Positions 1 to 9,170 of a stretch of 64,000 bases of DNA are shown here, piece after piece. Under the pieces are notes generated by a model. It was not told the DNA's origin and ran no database searches. It worked only from the letters and a program-made list of their open reading frames with translations. The DNA is from Candidatus Kapaibacterium sp. (GTDB lineage Bacteria > Bacteroidota > Ignavibacteria > Kapaibacteriales > HRBIN21): the NCBI GenBank assembly GCA_938084565.1, contig CALKEU010000001.1:124001-188000 (forward strand), read 5' to 3'. Position numbers and translations under genes: made by a program. The stretch's first letter is position 1. Every line of letters starts with the position of its first letter.

Positions 1-704
1 AGGGCACCACATTCTACGCTTTCGGGTTCGACGGCATTTTCTACAGCATGGACGCCGGTGTTACGTGGACCCAGCTGACGAGCTATCCCGGGGGAAGTTG
101 CTACTTTCTTGCTTTCCATTCGAGCTCACCATCCAGTCTGCTTGCCAGCTCAGCCGGGCCAATGATACGGAACGGCTCTCTTTACCGCAGTACTGACGGG
201 GGAGCCTCGTGGCACCTGCTTCCCACAACGGAGCTGCCCACTCGCGGGCTGACTGCCCTGGCAACTGGTCGCGCTCCCCAGCGGTGGTACGCCGGGACAC
301 TGGATGGGGAAGTCTTTGTCTCGCCTGACGATGGGCGGACGTGGTATTCGCTGGGGGTCGTTGCCGATGGACTGCCTATACAGACTCTCCTGGAGCTGGA
401 TCCGCACCTCCTGGCGGGGATCCCTCGCGGTTTGTGGCAGAACATCCTCCTCCACACTGCCGAATCTCGGCGTCCAGAGATATCCATCAGCGTCCTTGGG
501 GCAGGACTGCTGCTGAGCTTCCGGGAAGCCACCACTGCCGCAGTATCCCTCTACGATCTGGTAGGCCGTTGCCTTGGACAGTGGAGGACTCCGGGACCAA
601 CGCAAAGCTTCCTCATTCCTCTTCCGGGCGTAGCTTCTGGGGTGTACCTCTTGCGGCTCTCCACTGAGGGAAGCACTCAGCACGTGCGGCTTGCTTTGCC
701 GTAG
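1..704 (+). CDS. C-terminal part of a secreted Asp-box (BNR-like) protein with a T9SS type A sorting domain, cut by window start
   Basis: The reading frame is open from the first bases, so the start lies upstream of the window. Three Asp-box motifs are visible: SMDAGVTW, STDGGASW and SPDDGRTW, as in sialidase/sortilin-like beta-propellers. The last about 55 residues (from VSLYDLVGRCL to LRLSTEGSTQHVRLALP) have the form of the T9SS type A C-terminal domain that directs export across the outer membrane and surface attachment. The catalytic or binding role is unknown because the N-terminal part is missing. The next gene begins within 5 bases of the stop, so they may share a transcript. Confidence 0.85.
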   Translation, partial: GTTFYAFGFDGIFYSMDAGVTWTQLTSYPGGSCYFLAFHSSSPSSLLASSAGPMIRNGSLYRSTDGGASWHLLPTTELPTRGLTALATGRAPQRWYAGTLDGEVFVSPDDGRTWYSLGVVADGLPIQTLLELDPHLLAGIPRGLWQNILLHTAESRRPEISISVLGAGLLLSFREATTAAVSLYDLVGRCLGQWRTPGPTQSFLIPLPGVASGVYLLRLSTEGSTQHVRLALP

Positions 705-708
705 AAGC

Positions 709-1509
709 ATGCGCCTTTCTGTGTGCATGATTGCTCGCAATGAAGCATCGCGCATTGCCGCTGCTTTGGACAGTGTCGCTTGGGCCGATGAGCGGATCGT
801 GCTCGACTGCGGTAGCACAGACCACACTGCCGACATCGCTACCGCCCGCGGAGCATTGGTCTACCGGGCTGAGCATACGCCCAATCTGAACGCCAATAAA
901 AATCGCTGCTTCGAGCTGGCCCGCGGAGAGTGGATTCTCGCTCTAGATGCCGATGAACGTCTCTCGCCCACCCTCGCCGAGGAAATCCAGCGCGTGCTTG
1001 AGCGCTCACCGCAGGAGAACGGGTTTTGGATTCCCCGACGCAATTGGTTTCTCGGCCGTCCCCTTCGGTACGGGGGCCAGTATCCCGACTACCAACTCCG
1101 CCTCTTCCGACGCGGCTATGGACGATTCCCCGCTCGGCATATCCACGAGTACCTCATCGTTCACGGCCGTGTAGGCTACCTGCAGCACCCCATCGAGCAC
1201 TTCCCCTACCCAACCCTCTCACACTACCTGGCCAAGCTCGATCGAGACACCGATTTTCTGGCGCACTGGTTCCACCAGCGGTATGGACGGTTCCGAGTAG
1301 GAACCTTCATTCGCTTCGGCCTGTGGCGCTCGCTCCGGCGCTTCGTGGAGCGGTACTGCCTCCGAGGTGGCTTTCGGGATGGCTTCCCCGGTTTCCTGGC
1401 AGCCTGGCTCGACAGCGTGAACATTCTGGTGACGATGGCAAAGTGGTGGCACCTACAGCAGCAGACTCCTGCTCATGCGCTTCCCGAAACGGACGGCATA
1501 CTGCGGTGA
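709..1509 (+). CDS. Glycosyltransferase family 2, WaaE/KdtX-like
   Basis: 266 residues from ATG 709; a TTG at 691 is possible but would overlap the preceding stop. The N-terminus has the GT-A fold opening VCMIARNEASRI, the nucleotide-sugar motif LDCGSTDHT and the metal-binding ALDADERL. The pattern NANKNRCFELARGEW and the later PDYQLRLFRR with RHIHEYL are typical of the LPS core beta-1,4-glucosyltransferase family (WaaE/KdtX). It probably adds a sugar to LPS core or another envelope glycan on the cytoplasmic face of the inner membrane. The acceptor cannot be told from the sequence. Its 3' end overlaps aspS by 35 bases. Confidence 0.85.
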   Translation: MRLSVCMIARNEASRIAAALDSVAWADERIVLDCGSTDHTADIATARGALVYRAEHTPNLNANKNRCFELARGEWILALDADERLSPTLAEEIQRVLERSPQENGFWIPRRNWFLGRPLRYGGQYPDYQLRLFRRGYGRFPARHIHEYLIVHGRVGYLQHPIEHFPYPTLSHYLAKLDRDTDFLAHWFHQRYGRFRVGTFIRFGLWRSLRRFVERYCLRGGFRDGFPGFLAAWLDSVNILVTMAKWWHLQQQTPAHALPETDGILR

Positions 1510-3244
1510 ACTCCGTCCTACCGATGTTGGACGCCGCGTGGTCCTCAACGGCTGGATTGCCCGTATTCGCGATCTCGGCGGGGTGATCTTCCTGGACATC
1601 CGCGACCACAGCGGGCTCTGCCAGGCTCTGGTGCGTCCTGCACAACAGCCGGAACTGGCTCGCCGTGTCCGGCAGCTGAGCACCGAAAGCGTCATCTGGC
1701 TGGAAGGCACTGTTCAAGAGCGGGAAAATCCCAACCCAGCCCTGCCGACCGGCTTTGTCGAAATAGCTGTCGAGCACCTGGGAATCCTCAATGCTGCCTC
1801 CCCCCCACCCTTCCCGATCAGCGATGAGGTACCGCTGACGGAAGAGGTTCGCCTGCGCTACCGCTATCTGGATCTGCGCCGCCCCATAATGCAGCGCTAC
1901 TTGCGCACCCGGCACCGGGTCTACCAGATCATTCACCGCTACTTTGACCGCCATGGCTTTGTAGAAATCGAAACACCACTGTTGACTCGCTCGACCCCAG
2001 AGGGGGCTCGAGACTTCCTCGTTCCCAGTCGCCTTCACCCGGGGCGCTTCTACGCACTGCCGCAATCGCCGCAACTGTTCAAACAGCTCCTCATGGTGGC
2101 AGGCTTCGACCGCTATGTGCAAATTGTCAAGTGCTTCCGCGATGAGGATCTGCGCGCCGATCGCCAACCCGAGTTCACGCAAGTCGACGTAGAGATGGCC
2201 TTCGTCGAGCGGGAGGATATCCTCACGCTGATCGAAGGACTCTTCGTCGAGCTGTGGTATGAGCTCCTCGGTATTGAACTCCGCACACCCTTCCCCCGGC
2301 TGAGTTATGCCGATGCTATGATGCGTTACGGCAGTGATAAGCCCGATTTACGCTACGACCTGGCCATTCAGACCGTGACTGATCTCTTTGCCGACACACA
2401 GTTTGCCATCTTCCAGTCGGCGCACCGTCTCGGACATGTTATCGCCGGCATCCGTGTAGAGGGGGGCTCTGTTCTCTCACGCCGCGAGCTGGAAGAGCTG
2501 GCCGAGAGTGTGCGCCCCTATGGGCTCCCAGGCATGGTGTGGCTCAAGTACGAGGCCTCAGGATGGCATTCCCCGATTGCCAAACATCTGCAGCCGAGCG
2601 AGTTTGAAGCCTTGCGGGATCGCTTTCAGCTCCGCCATGGCGATCTGCTCCTGCTGGCGGCTGCTCCCTGGCAGACGTGCTACTCAGCTCTCGGAGCGCT
2701 TCGACAAATCCTAGCCCGCCGTCTTGGATTGCTCTCGGCTGAGTATCGCTTCGTCTGGATACTGGATTTCCCACTGTTCGAGTACTCTGCTACCGAAGGA
2801 CGCTATGTCGCTCGCCACCATCCCTTTACGGCGCCGCTCGAAGAAGACATACCTCTGCTAGAGACGGCCCCCGAACGTGTGCGCGCTCAGGCCTACGACG
2901 TGGTCCTCAACGGCGAAGAAATCGGCGGAGGAAGCATCCGTATCCACACCGCCGAGCTGCAGCAGAAGGTATTCACTCTCCTGGGCCTTTCGCCCGAGCA
3001 AGCACATGAGAAATTTGGCTTTCTGCTTGAAGCCTTCCGCTATGGGGCTCCTCCTCATGGAGGGATTGCGCTCGGCCTAGATCGCATCGTTATGCTGATG
3101 ACAGGTGCTGAAAGTCTCCGCGATGTCATCGCCTTCCCGAAAACCACCAGTGGGCTCTCACTCGTCGATGGTGCTCCAGCCCCAGTGGAGCCTGAACAGC
3201 TTGCCGAATTAGGTCTCGTTCTCTCCATCCCGAAAGAAGGATGA
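1475..3244 (+). CDS. aspS: Aspartate-tRNA ligase
   Basis: 589 residues, the usual length for a bacterial AspRS. It charges tRNA-Asp (and possibly tRNA-Asn, if non-discriminating) with aspartate in the cytoplasm. Visible parts are the N-terminal OB-fold anticodon-binding domain (residues 1-110), class II motif 2 FRDEDLRADRQPEF near residue 221, the bacterial GAD insertion in the middle, and motif 3 in GGIALGLDRIVML near residue 530. The ATG lies inside the end of the glycosyltransferase gene, and the stop overlaps the next start (ATGA), so translation is likely coupled. Confidence 0.97.
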   Translation: MRFPKRTAYCGELRPTDVGRRVVLNGWIARIRDLGGVIFLDIRDHSGLCQALVRPAQQPELARRVRQLSTESVIWLEGTVQERENPNPALPTGFVEIAVEHLGILNAASPPPFPISDEVPLTEEVRLRYRYLDLRRPIMQRYLRTRHRVYQIIHRYFDRHGFVEIETPLLTRSTPEGARDFLVPSRLHPGRFYALPQSPQLFKQLLMVAGFDRYVQIVKCFRDEDLRADRQPEFTQVDVEMAFVEREDILTLIEGLFVELWYELLGIELRTPFPRLSYADAMMRYGSDKPDLRYDLAIQTVTDLFADTQFAIFQSAHRLGHVIAGIRVEGGSVLSRRELEELAESVRPYGLPGMVWLKYEASGWHSPIAKHLQPSEFEALRDRFQLRHGDLLLLAAAPWQTCYSALGALRQILARRLGLLSAEYRFVWILDFPLFEYSATEGRYVARHHPFTAPLEEDIPLLETAPERVRAQAYDVVLNGEEIGGGSIRIHTAELQQKVFTLLGLSPEQAHEKFGFLLEAFRYGAPPHGGIALGLDRIVMLMTGAESLRDVIAFPKTTSGLSLVDGAPAPVEPEQLAELGLVLSIPKEG

Positions 3245-4110
3245 AGCGCCGCCAGTTCCTCCTCTTTCTCACAAGCCTCCCTGTGCTCCGCCCCCTTCAA
3301 AAACGCCAACGCGACACAGCCGACGGCGCCCTGACGCGCTTCATTCTCTCTCGTATGATGCAGAAAGCTCACACCGAAGGCTGGCACACACTGCCAATCG
3401 GGGAACTGATGTGTCGCTTTGGAGAACTCTTCGTGGGGACCCTCTATATTCCCGGCACTCTCGAAAGTCCTGATGGCACGGAGCAATATCGCGTGGACTT
3501 CACCGGGGTTGACTGTTTCACCTTCGTCGAAGCCACACTCTGCCTGGCTCGAGCATTCAAGCGCGGCACCCCAACGTACGAGGGCTTCCGAGAGGAAGTA
3601 CATTGGACCCGCTACCGCAACGGCCAACCTGGTGATTATCCCAGCCGACTCCACTACACAGCCGATTGGCTCAACGACAACGAGCGACGCGGGGTTCTCC
3701 GCAACATCACCCGAGAGCTCGGTGGACAACCATTGAGGCTAGCTGTCTCCTACATGTCGCGCCATCCGCATCAGTACCCGGCTCTCCGCATGCGTCCCGA
3801 GCTCCTTGAGCACATTCTCGCCACCGAGCAGCAGATCAATGCCCAACAGCATTGGTACATTCCTCGGGAGGCTGTCCCTGGCATCCTGGAGTATCTCCGA
3901 CCCGGCGATATCATCGCCTTTAGTACAAGCCGTCGCGGTTTAGACTATGCCCATCTCGGTCTGGCCTACCCGATCGCTGGTGTACCCCACCTCCTCCACG
4001 CCTCCCAGAGTGCTCGCAAAGTGCTCATAGACCAGCCCTTGGACCGATATTTGGCTAGCGTTCCGACACACACTGGTGTTACCATCGCTCGACCACTGGA
4101 GCCCCAGTAG
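3241..4110 (+). CDS. DUF1460 family putative cell-wall amidase, exported
   Basis: 289 residues, beginning at an ATGA overlap with aspS. The central GVDCFTFVEATLCLARA carries the family's nucleophilic Cys (about residue 92), and RLHYTADWLNDN plus DYAHLGLAYP (His near 238) complete an NlpC/P60-like papain fold known from DUF1460 N-acetylmuramoyl-L-alanine amidase-like proteins. The N-terminus MKRRQFLLFLTSLPVL looks like a signal peptide with a twin-arginine-like start. Expected role: hydrolysis of peptidoglycan-derived peptides in the periplasm. The family assignment is firm; the exact substrate is inferred. Confidence 0.85.
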   Translation: MKRRQFLLFLTSLPVLRPLQKRQRDTADGALTRFILSRMMQKAHTEGWHTLPIGELMCRFGELFVGTLYIPGTLESPDGTEQYRVDFTGVDCFTFVEATLCLARAFKRGTPTYEGFREEVHWTRYRNGQPGDYPSRLHYTADWLNDNERRGVLRNITRELGGQPLRLAVSYMSRHPHQYPALRMRPELLEHILATEQQINAQQHWYIPREAVPGILEYLRPGDIIAFSTSRRGLDYAHLGLAYPIAGVPHLLHASQSARKVLIDQPLDRYLASVPTHTGVTIARPLEPQ

Positions 4111-4322
4111 GTCCATGGTCTGTCACTCTGTGCCCGTGTGGGAGAGAAAAATGCTGCTACAAGGAACCGCCTGTGCAATCCCCCACACGCAAGCCACCTC
4201 CCCCGATGAGCACAGAGGTACCGTGAGAGCCCACGAGGGAAGATTTGCCCTCTTCTGTTTTCGAGCCCCTCGAGAGGATGTAACGCTGAGCTCCACTACC
4301 AGCAGTCAGAGAGTGACGTAAA
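4111..4322. other. Intergenic region with a weak terminator-like hairpin
   Basis: No gene is visible in these 212 bases. The only structure noticed is GAGGG (4235-4239) pairing with CCCTC (4248-4252) followed by TTCTGTTTT, a short weak terminator-like hairpin for the upstream DUF1460 gene. Just beyond it lies the methyltransferase remnant, so this stretch may also be part of a decayed insertion. Confidence 0.4.
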
Positions 4323-4775
4323 ATGGCGTCACGAAGCTCACGAACGAGCTCCTTTGGAAGCCCTGCTCGCATATCTCACGACTCTACATCCTTCTATAGC
4401 CGCCGGCTCTACGAAGGCCTGCCACAAGAGCAAGTTGTTCAGTATCGGGAGTCCCCTCTACCGCCTGAATGTATCAACCGCACTTTTTGCAAAAGTTCTG
4501 AGAGCATGGAAGAGCTGCCCGATTGTTCCGTCCACCTTATGGTCACTTCTCCGCCTTACAATGTTGGCAAGGAATACGATGACGACTTGACATTGGCCGA
4601 GTACAGGGCTTTCCTCAAACGGGTTATGGCGGAAGTATACCGTGTGCTCGTTACAGGTGGTCGGGCGTGTATCAACGTAGCAAACTTGTGGCTTTAGCCA
4701 ACCGACGTATCGAAGCCTTTGTGGCCCAGAGATTGCTATTGTGCAGGCAATGCCGATGCAGAAGCAGTTTGACGT
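4323..4775 (+). pseudogene. Remnant of a site-specific DNA methyltransferase with a large internal deletion
   Basis: From ATG 4323 the frame encodes 124 residues with the adenine/cytosine-N4 methyltransferase catalytic motif TSPPYN, preceded by FYSRRLYEGLPQEQ and ELPDCSVHLMV and followed by GGRACINVANL. Intact relatives run about 300 residues and continue with a GRKPY segment. Here the frame jumps at about 4687-4693 and ends at TAG 4695-4697. In another frame just after it, ALANRRIEAFVAQRLL (about 4691-4740, stop near 4775) matches the far C-terminal end of the same family. The middle, including the SAM-binding motif near the C-terminus, is missing. It is almost certainly inactive. The family is seen; the deletion is inferred from the join. 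Confidence 0.75.
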
Positions 4776-4843
4776 GAAAGAACCATGAGGACGAGCGCAG
4801 TTCAGTGGTATCGAGACGGCGACAAACTTCCGGTTGTGGACGA

Positions 4844-7321
4844 ATGGATCTCTTGAGTCTTCGGAGGCAGCAGTTTGTGTTTCTCAGCGCTGTGCTGCTC
4901 TGGAATGCCGCTCCTACCGCTGCCTTCCCAGAGCAATGGCTGCAGCGGTGGTCTATCCCTTTGCAGGGAAACTGGGAGATGTCGACCGACGGCGGACGGA
5001 CGTGGACGAGAGTGTCGCTGCCGCACACGACTGCCGCAAGTACACCCTGGTATCGGCGAACCATCCGCATGGATAGCGCAGCCCTGCACCGCCAGTGGCA
5101 CCTTGCAACCTTCGGCATAGGAGATGTGGCCGATGTCTTTCTCAACGGCCGGCATGCTGCACAACTGATTAGCTACGGCCTGCCTACTACCGTGGTTCTG
5201 CCAACAGCGCTGTGGCGCGTTGGCGACAACACTCTCGAGCTAAGGCTTTCGACAGAACCCTTGAGCACTTCGTTTCTGGGACCTCACAGACCGCGTGGCT
5301 GCTTTCGGGAACTTCTGTTGCTGGGGACTGCGTCCGCATGGCTTCAGTATCTGGAAACTCACGCTGTTGCCGAAGCAGGTGGGCGGCTCGGCCGCGTCCG
5401 CATCGCCCTGACTGCTACTGGATCAGCTCCCCCGGTGGAACCTCTGCAGGTACGGATTCGTCTCCTCCGCCCCACAGATAGCGCTGCTGTTGCTGAACAA
5501 ATTCTTCCCCTGAGACGACTGCCCCAGCGCATAACTGCCTTCCTCGAAGTACCCAATCCAGCATTGTGGTCACCGCAGACCCCTGTCCTCTATGCGTTGA
5601 CTGTTGAGCTCCTGAGGGGGACAACCCCTATTGACGGAGCGCGCACAGCGGTTGGATTCCGCACCATTGGTATTCACTCAGGGGACACAACCTCTTTCGT
5701 GACGTGCAACGGCCAGCGTTTGCCACTCTACGGCGTGGAGTACTACGCTTCACCATCCTTCCCCCTCCAGACATCGGCCGAGATTGATCTTTTACGCACG
5801 ACGGGCATGAGCGTTGTTCGCCTTCGAGGAGTGCTCCCCCATCCGGAGTGGCTCTGGGCATGTGCTCGAGCCGGCATTGCTCTCATTGTTGAGCTACCGG
5901 TCACGGAATTGCCCCCGTCGTTACTGTGGCGGCCTACAACGCGCTTTATGCTCGAACACTACCTCCGGCTCCTCACTCCTCTGTTCGGCAATCCAGCCGT
6001 CATAGGGCTGACACTCTGGCACGGTCTGCCCCAGCACCCAGCTCTTCGAGCTTATGAACAGGCTATGCAGCAGCGTCTACGCCCTTACAACCTCTTGCTT
6101 GGGGCAGAGCTCTACGGGGGCACTCATGGAGAACGGTTTTCGCAACTACCTTTGCTCTTTGTGCGTCTCCACCCACCGTTTGTGGACGGCCATAGCCTCG
6201 AACGGGAGCTGGATCGTTGGATACAGTTGCAGCGGGCCGGTTCAGCCCTCATTCCCGTCGGTGGCTTGGCCATCGATCCGCGGAGTGCCTCGGGATATCT
6301 CCTCCCCAACTCTGCTGAGGCACAAGCTCGCTGGATTTGGCAATTCCTCAGTCTCTGCAAAGCCCGAGCAACAGCTGGGGCTCTGCTGTGGAGCTGGAAC
6401 GACTATGTTACCGCCTACCCACTGGTGAGTTTTCCCTTTCCGGCCGCCTCCTTCTGTCGCACGGGGCTTATCGATACCAGTGGGATTGCCCGACCGGCCT
6501 ACGCTGCGCTCCAGGCCTTCCTCCAGGAGGACCTAGAGCCGATTGTGGCACCTGGTCAAGCACCCTGGGGAACTCTGCCGATATATGTCCTCTGGGCTAC
6601 GATCCTATTGCTTCTGAGCGGCTGGATGCTCAACCGCTCGCCACGGTTACGCCACTTACTCTGGCGGGCGCTGAGTCGCAGTTCCTCCCTTCTTGCGGAC
6701 TTCCGAGATGGGCGCTTCATCGATGGCGGGGCAACGCTGGCATGTTTGACTCTCTCGAGCCTCAGCATTGCTGCTTTTGGGTCACTCTTGCAAGAGTGGC
6801 TTCGCATGCAGCCGCCGTGGGTTATCCTACTGTGGCAGCTCTTGCCACTGGAGTCCCTCCGAGAAGTTGTGGGCTGGATATTGCCCCGCCGATGGGCGCA
6901 ACTGCTGGCCAATACGTTTGTTTGGCCGCTTACACTCGGGACACTCGCCCTCTTCATTCGGCTTGCTGCCCGTGTGCTCCAACGCCGCTTATCGTGGCGG
7001 ACAGCCATGCTGTTGCTGATTTGGGGAACACTTCCGCTGAGCCTTTCCCTTCCTCTCCTCCTGCTCGGTGAGCGTCTGTTAGAGACGGCGGGGTTACAGA
7101 TTACCACACTCGGCACGCTTGGCATTCTAGCACTCTGGAGCACATGGCGAATCCTGCAGGGGTTGCACGTTATATTGCGTCTATCTCTGTGGGCTGTCCT
7201 CTTGGCAGCCCTGTGGGGACTGCTCTTGGTGAGTGGGATCGGTTTTGGTCTCTACGAGCTCTTCGGGTCTCTGAGTGCTTATTTGCGCTACGTAGCGAGC
7301 CTGTGGTGGGTTTTACCCTAG
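4844..7321 (+). CDS. GH2-like protein lacking catalytic glutamates, fused to a polytopic membrane domain
   Basis: 825 residues from ATG 4844; a GTG at 4805 is an alternative. A signal peptide (FVFLSAVLLWNAAPTAA) is followed by a GH2 sugar-binding jelly roll (about 30-170), an Ig-like domain with PNPALWSPQTPVLYALTVEL, and a TIM-barrel region containing YGVEYYASP, LLRTTGMSVVRLRG and ALLWSWNDY. Where active GH2 enzymes have WSLGNE, this protein has GLTLWHGLPQ (near 385), and the nucleophile segment reads IPVGGLAID, so both catalytic Glu appear absent. From about residue 579 to the end there are some six hydrophobic helices. It is probably a non-catalytic, membrane-anchored carbohydrate-binding or sensing protein. 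The function is unknown. Confidence 0.75.
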   Translation: MDLLSLRRQQFVFLSAVLLWNAAPTAAFPEQWLQRWSIPLQGNWEMSTDGGRTWTRVSLPHTTAASTPWYRRTIRMDSAALHRQWHLATFGIGDVADVFLNGRHAAQLISYGLPTTVVLPTALWRVGDNTLELRLSTEPLSTSFLGPHRPRGCFRELLLLGTASAWLQYLETHAVAEAGGRLGRVRIALTATGSAPPVEPLQVRIRLLRPTDSAAVAEQILPLRRLPQRITAFLEVPNPALWSPQTPVLYALTVELLRGTTPIDGARTAVGFRTIGIHSGDTTSFVTCNGQRLPLYGVEYYASPSFPLQTSAEIDLLRTTGMSVVRLRGVLPHPEWLWACARAGIALIVELPVTELPPSLLWRPTTRFMLEHYLRLLTPLFGNPAVIGLTLWHGLPQHPALRAYEQAMQQRLRPYNLLLGAELYGGTHGERFSQLPLLFVRLHPPFVDGHSLERELDRWIQLQRAGSALIPVGGLAIDPRSASGYLLPNSAEAQARWIWQFLSLCKARATAGALLWSWNDYVTAYPLVSFPFPAASFCRTGLIDTSGIARPAYAALQAFLQEDLEPIVAPGQAPWGTLPIYVLWATILLLLSGWMLNRSPRLRHLLWRALSRSSSLLADFRDGRFIDGGATLACLTLSSLSIAAFGSLLQEWLRMQPPWVILLWQLLPLESLREVVGWILPRRWAQLLANTFVWPLTLGTLALFIRLAARVLQRRLSWRTAMLLLIWGTLPLSLSLPLLLLGERLLETAGLQITTLGTLGILALWSTWRILQGLHVILRLSLWAVLLAALWGLLLVSGIGFGLYELFGSLSAYLRYVASLWWVLP

Positions 7322-7358
7322 GCGCTCCCCTTCATTCGTCGCATTGGAGGGTATAGAC

Positions 7359-8438
7359 GTGGCCATAGTGGGGACGATGCCACAGCAGCGAGCTCATGAG
7401 GCACTAACGGAGCGGCAACGGTGTGTGCTGCAGGCCGTTGTGCATCTCTACATTCGCACTGGGCGTCCGGCAAGCTCCCGGCTTGTGGCGCGGCGGCTAC
7501 GGGGGCGGCTCAATCTGAGCGCTGCGAGCATTCGTGCTATTATGGCCGAACTTGAAGAGCGTCGCTACCTGACCCATCCCCACACGTCCGCCGGGCGGAT
7601 CCCAACCGATCGGGGCTACCGAGCCTATGTGGACAGTCTCACCTCTCCCCAGGAGCTCAGTGAACAAGCACGCAGCTTCATTGAACGTGAACTGAGCGCC
7701 CACTCTGAGCAGCCAACCCTCTGGCAGGAAGCCTCACGTGTGCTCAGCGCCCTCGTTTCGGCTGTTGGATTGGTCCAGCCCCCCATGATCGAACGCCTCC
7801 CGCTGCGGCGCATTGAGCTCATCTCGCTCAGTCTGACGCACGTGCTCGTAGTGCTCATCTTCTCCTCGGGAGCTGTGCGCACGCTCATCACCCAGCTGTC
7901 CTCAGAGTTGAAGCCGAAGTACGTGGAGCTACTGGCGCGCCTGCTCAACCAGTATTTGGCTGGACATTCGTTGGCCACACTCCGCCACGCCTATACAGCC
8001 CTGCAGCAGGAACTCTCGACCCTTCCAGACCCACTTCCCCAGACCCTCCAGCAATGGCTCGAGCAACTGCCCGAACTGTCGGAGACACCCGAGCAGATCT
8101 ATGTCAGCGGGACATCACGGCTCCTCCACTACCCGGAATTCACCGCTGCCGAGCAGCTGCGCACCCTGGCTGATCTTCTCGAGCATGGGTCTCTCCTGCG
8201 GCGGCTCTTGGCCCGATATGGGCCCGTGCTCGAGCAACATCCGATCTTCGTTGGCATTGGACGAGAGCTGGGGGAAGCTGCCCTTGCAGAGTATGCCGTC
8301 ATCTTGGGCCGTTACCAGCTCGGGACAACCCATGGGGTTGTAGGCATTATTGGTCCAAAGCGTATCTTCTACCCCAAAGCCATTTCGGCTGTGCACTCCG
8401 TGGCCCGATTCCTCACAGAGCTGAGCCCACAGACGTAG
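7359..8438 (+). CDS. hrcA: Heat-inducible transcription repressor HrcA
   Basis: About 359 residues. GTG 7359 is preferred because GGAGG (7346-7350) sits 8 bases before it; ATG 7377 and TTG 7344 are in frame. The N-terminal winged-helix region includes SAASIRAIMAELEERRYL and HPHTSAGRIPTDRGYR, and the C-terminus has GVVGIIGPKRIFY, both diagnostic of HrcA. It represses chaperone genes by binding CIRCE operators and is itself kept active by GroEL. It heads hrcA-grpE-dnaJ, but no CIRCE inverted repeat is visible upstream, so its operators probably lie elsewhere, for example before groESL. Confidence 0.95.
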   Translation: MAIVGTMPQQRAHEALTERQRCVLQAVVHLYIRTGRPASSRLVARRLRGRLNLSAASIRAIMAELEERRYLTHPHTSAGRIPTDRGYRAYVDSLTSPQELSEQARSFIERELSAHSEQPTLWQEASRVLSALVSAVGLVQPPMIERLPLRRIELISLSLTHVLVVLIFSSGAVRTLITQLSSELKPKYVELLARLLNQYLAGHSLATLRHAYTALQQELSTLPDPLPQTLQQWLEQLPELSETPEQIYVSGTSRLLHYPEFTAAEQLRTLADLLEHGSLLRRLLARYGPVLEQHPIFVGIGRELGEAALAEYAVILGRYQLGTTHGVVGIIGPKRIFYPKAISAVHSVARFLTELSPQT

Positions 8439-8497
8439 GGCCCATATTCGTCTTATACCGTCGCACGAAATGTCCCCTCACCGAGGGCCATGAGACC

Positions 8498-9166
8498 ATG
8501 GCAGATGTCCAACACGCCCCTGACTACTCTACCGGCGATATAGCAGGAAAGCTACGGCAGACCTATCTGCAGCATGAAGAGCCTTCTCCATCGGCAGCTT
8601 TCTCGAGCGAATCCTCCGCCGAAACGGCCAGTGCTGTGACCGAGACAACTGAAGCTGCTGACTCTGCACGAGCTGAACTGGAGCAACTTCAGCAGAAGTA
8701 CGAAGAGCTCCACGACCGCTACCTTCGTCTGGCAGCCGATTTTGAAAACTACCGCAAACGGATGCTGCGGGAGCGCGAGGCATGGGCTGAGACCCTTACC
8801 GAACAGCTCCTGCACCATCTCCTCCCCATTGTGGATCAGCTGCAGCTAGCCCTGGAAACATCTGCCGCCTCTCCAGAATCCCTGCGCCAGGGCGTGGAAC
8901 TCATTGCGCGCAACCTCACCAAACTGCTCGAGCAGCTCGGAGTCAAACCCATCGAGATTACCCCGGGTCAAGCCTTTGACGTCTACTACCACGAGGCCAT
9001 GCTCCATGTCCCCTCGGAGGAAATCTCTGCCGGCCATATCATCAAGGAGCTCCAGCGGGGATATCTCTTCCGAGACCGTGTACTTCGCCATGCGCGAGTA
9101 GCTGTCTCTTCAGGCCCACCGTCTGACCACCAGGACACCGCCACAGAGAGTTCTCCCGAGCTATAG
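8498..9166 (+). CDS. grpE: Nucleotide exchange factor GrpE
   Basis: 222 residues. An acidic, low-complexity N-terminal tail leads into a long coiled coil ([29 protein letters not shown]), then the C-terminal beta domain with [13 protein letters not shown] and [16 protein letters not shown], all typical of GrpE. It speeds ADP release from DnaK in the cytoplasm. It lies between hrcA and dnaJ in the standard heat-shock order. dnaK itself is not in the window. Confidence 0.96.
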   Translation: MADVQHAPDYSTGDIAGKLRQTYLQHEEPSPSAAFSSESSAETASAVTETTEAADSARAELEQLQQKYEELHDRYLRLAADFENYRKRMLREREAWAETLTEQLLHHLLPIVDQLQLALETSAASPESLRQGVELIARNLTKLLEQLGVKPIEITPGQAFDVYYHEAMLHVPSEEISAGHIIKELQRGYLFRDRVLRHARVAVSSGPPSDHQDTATESSPEL

Positions 9167-9170
9167 GGCC

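Noticed and set aside
150-836. Long minus-strand open frame opposite the first gene
   Set aside because: It overlaps two well-supported plus-strand genes, lacks any family motif, and has shadow-like composition.
1307-2182. 291-codon minus-strand frame inside aspS
   Set aside because: aspS is certain on the other strand; the frame shows no domain or ribosome binding site and arises from GC-rich codon bias.
4783-4854. 23-codon open frame just before the GH2-like gene
   Set aside because: It has an ATG but no family match, overlaps the GH2-like start, and probably lies in decayed methyltransferase flank.
7322-7358. CIRCE element before hrcA
   Set aside because: No TTAGCACTC/GAGTGCTAA pair is present in the gap or the preceding 200 bases.
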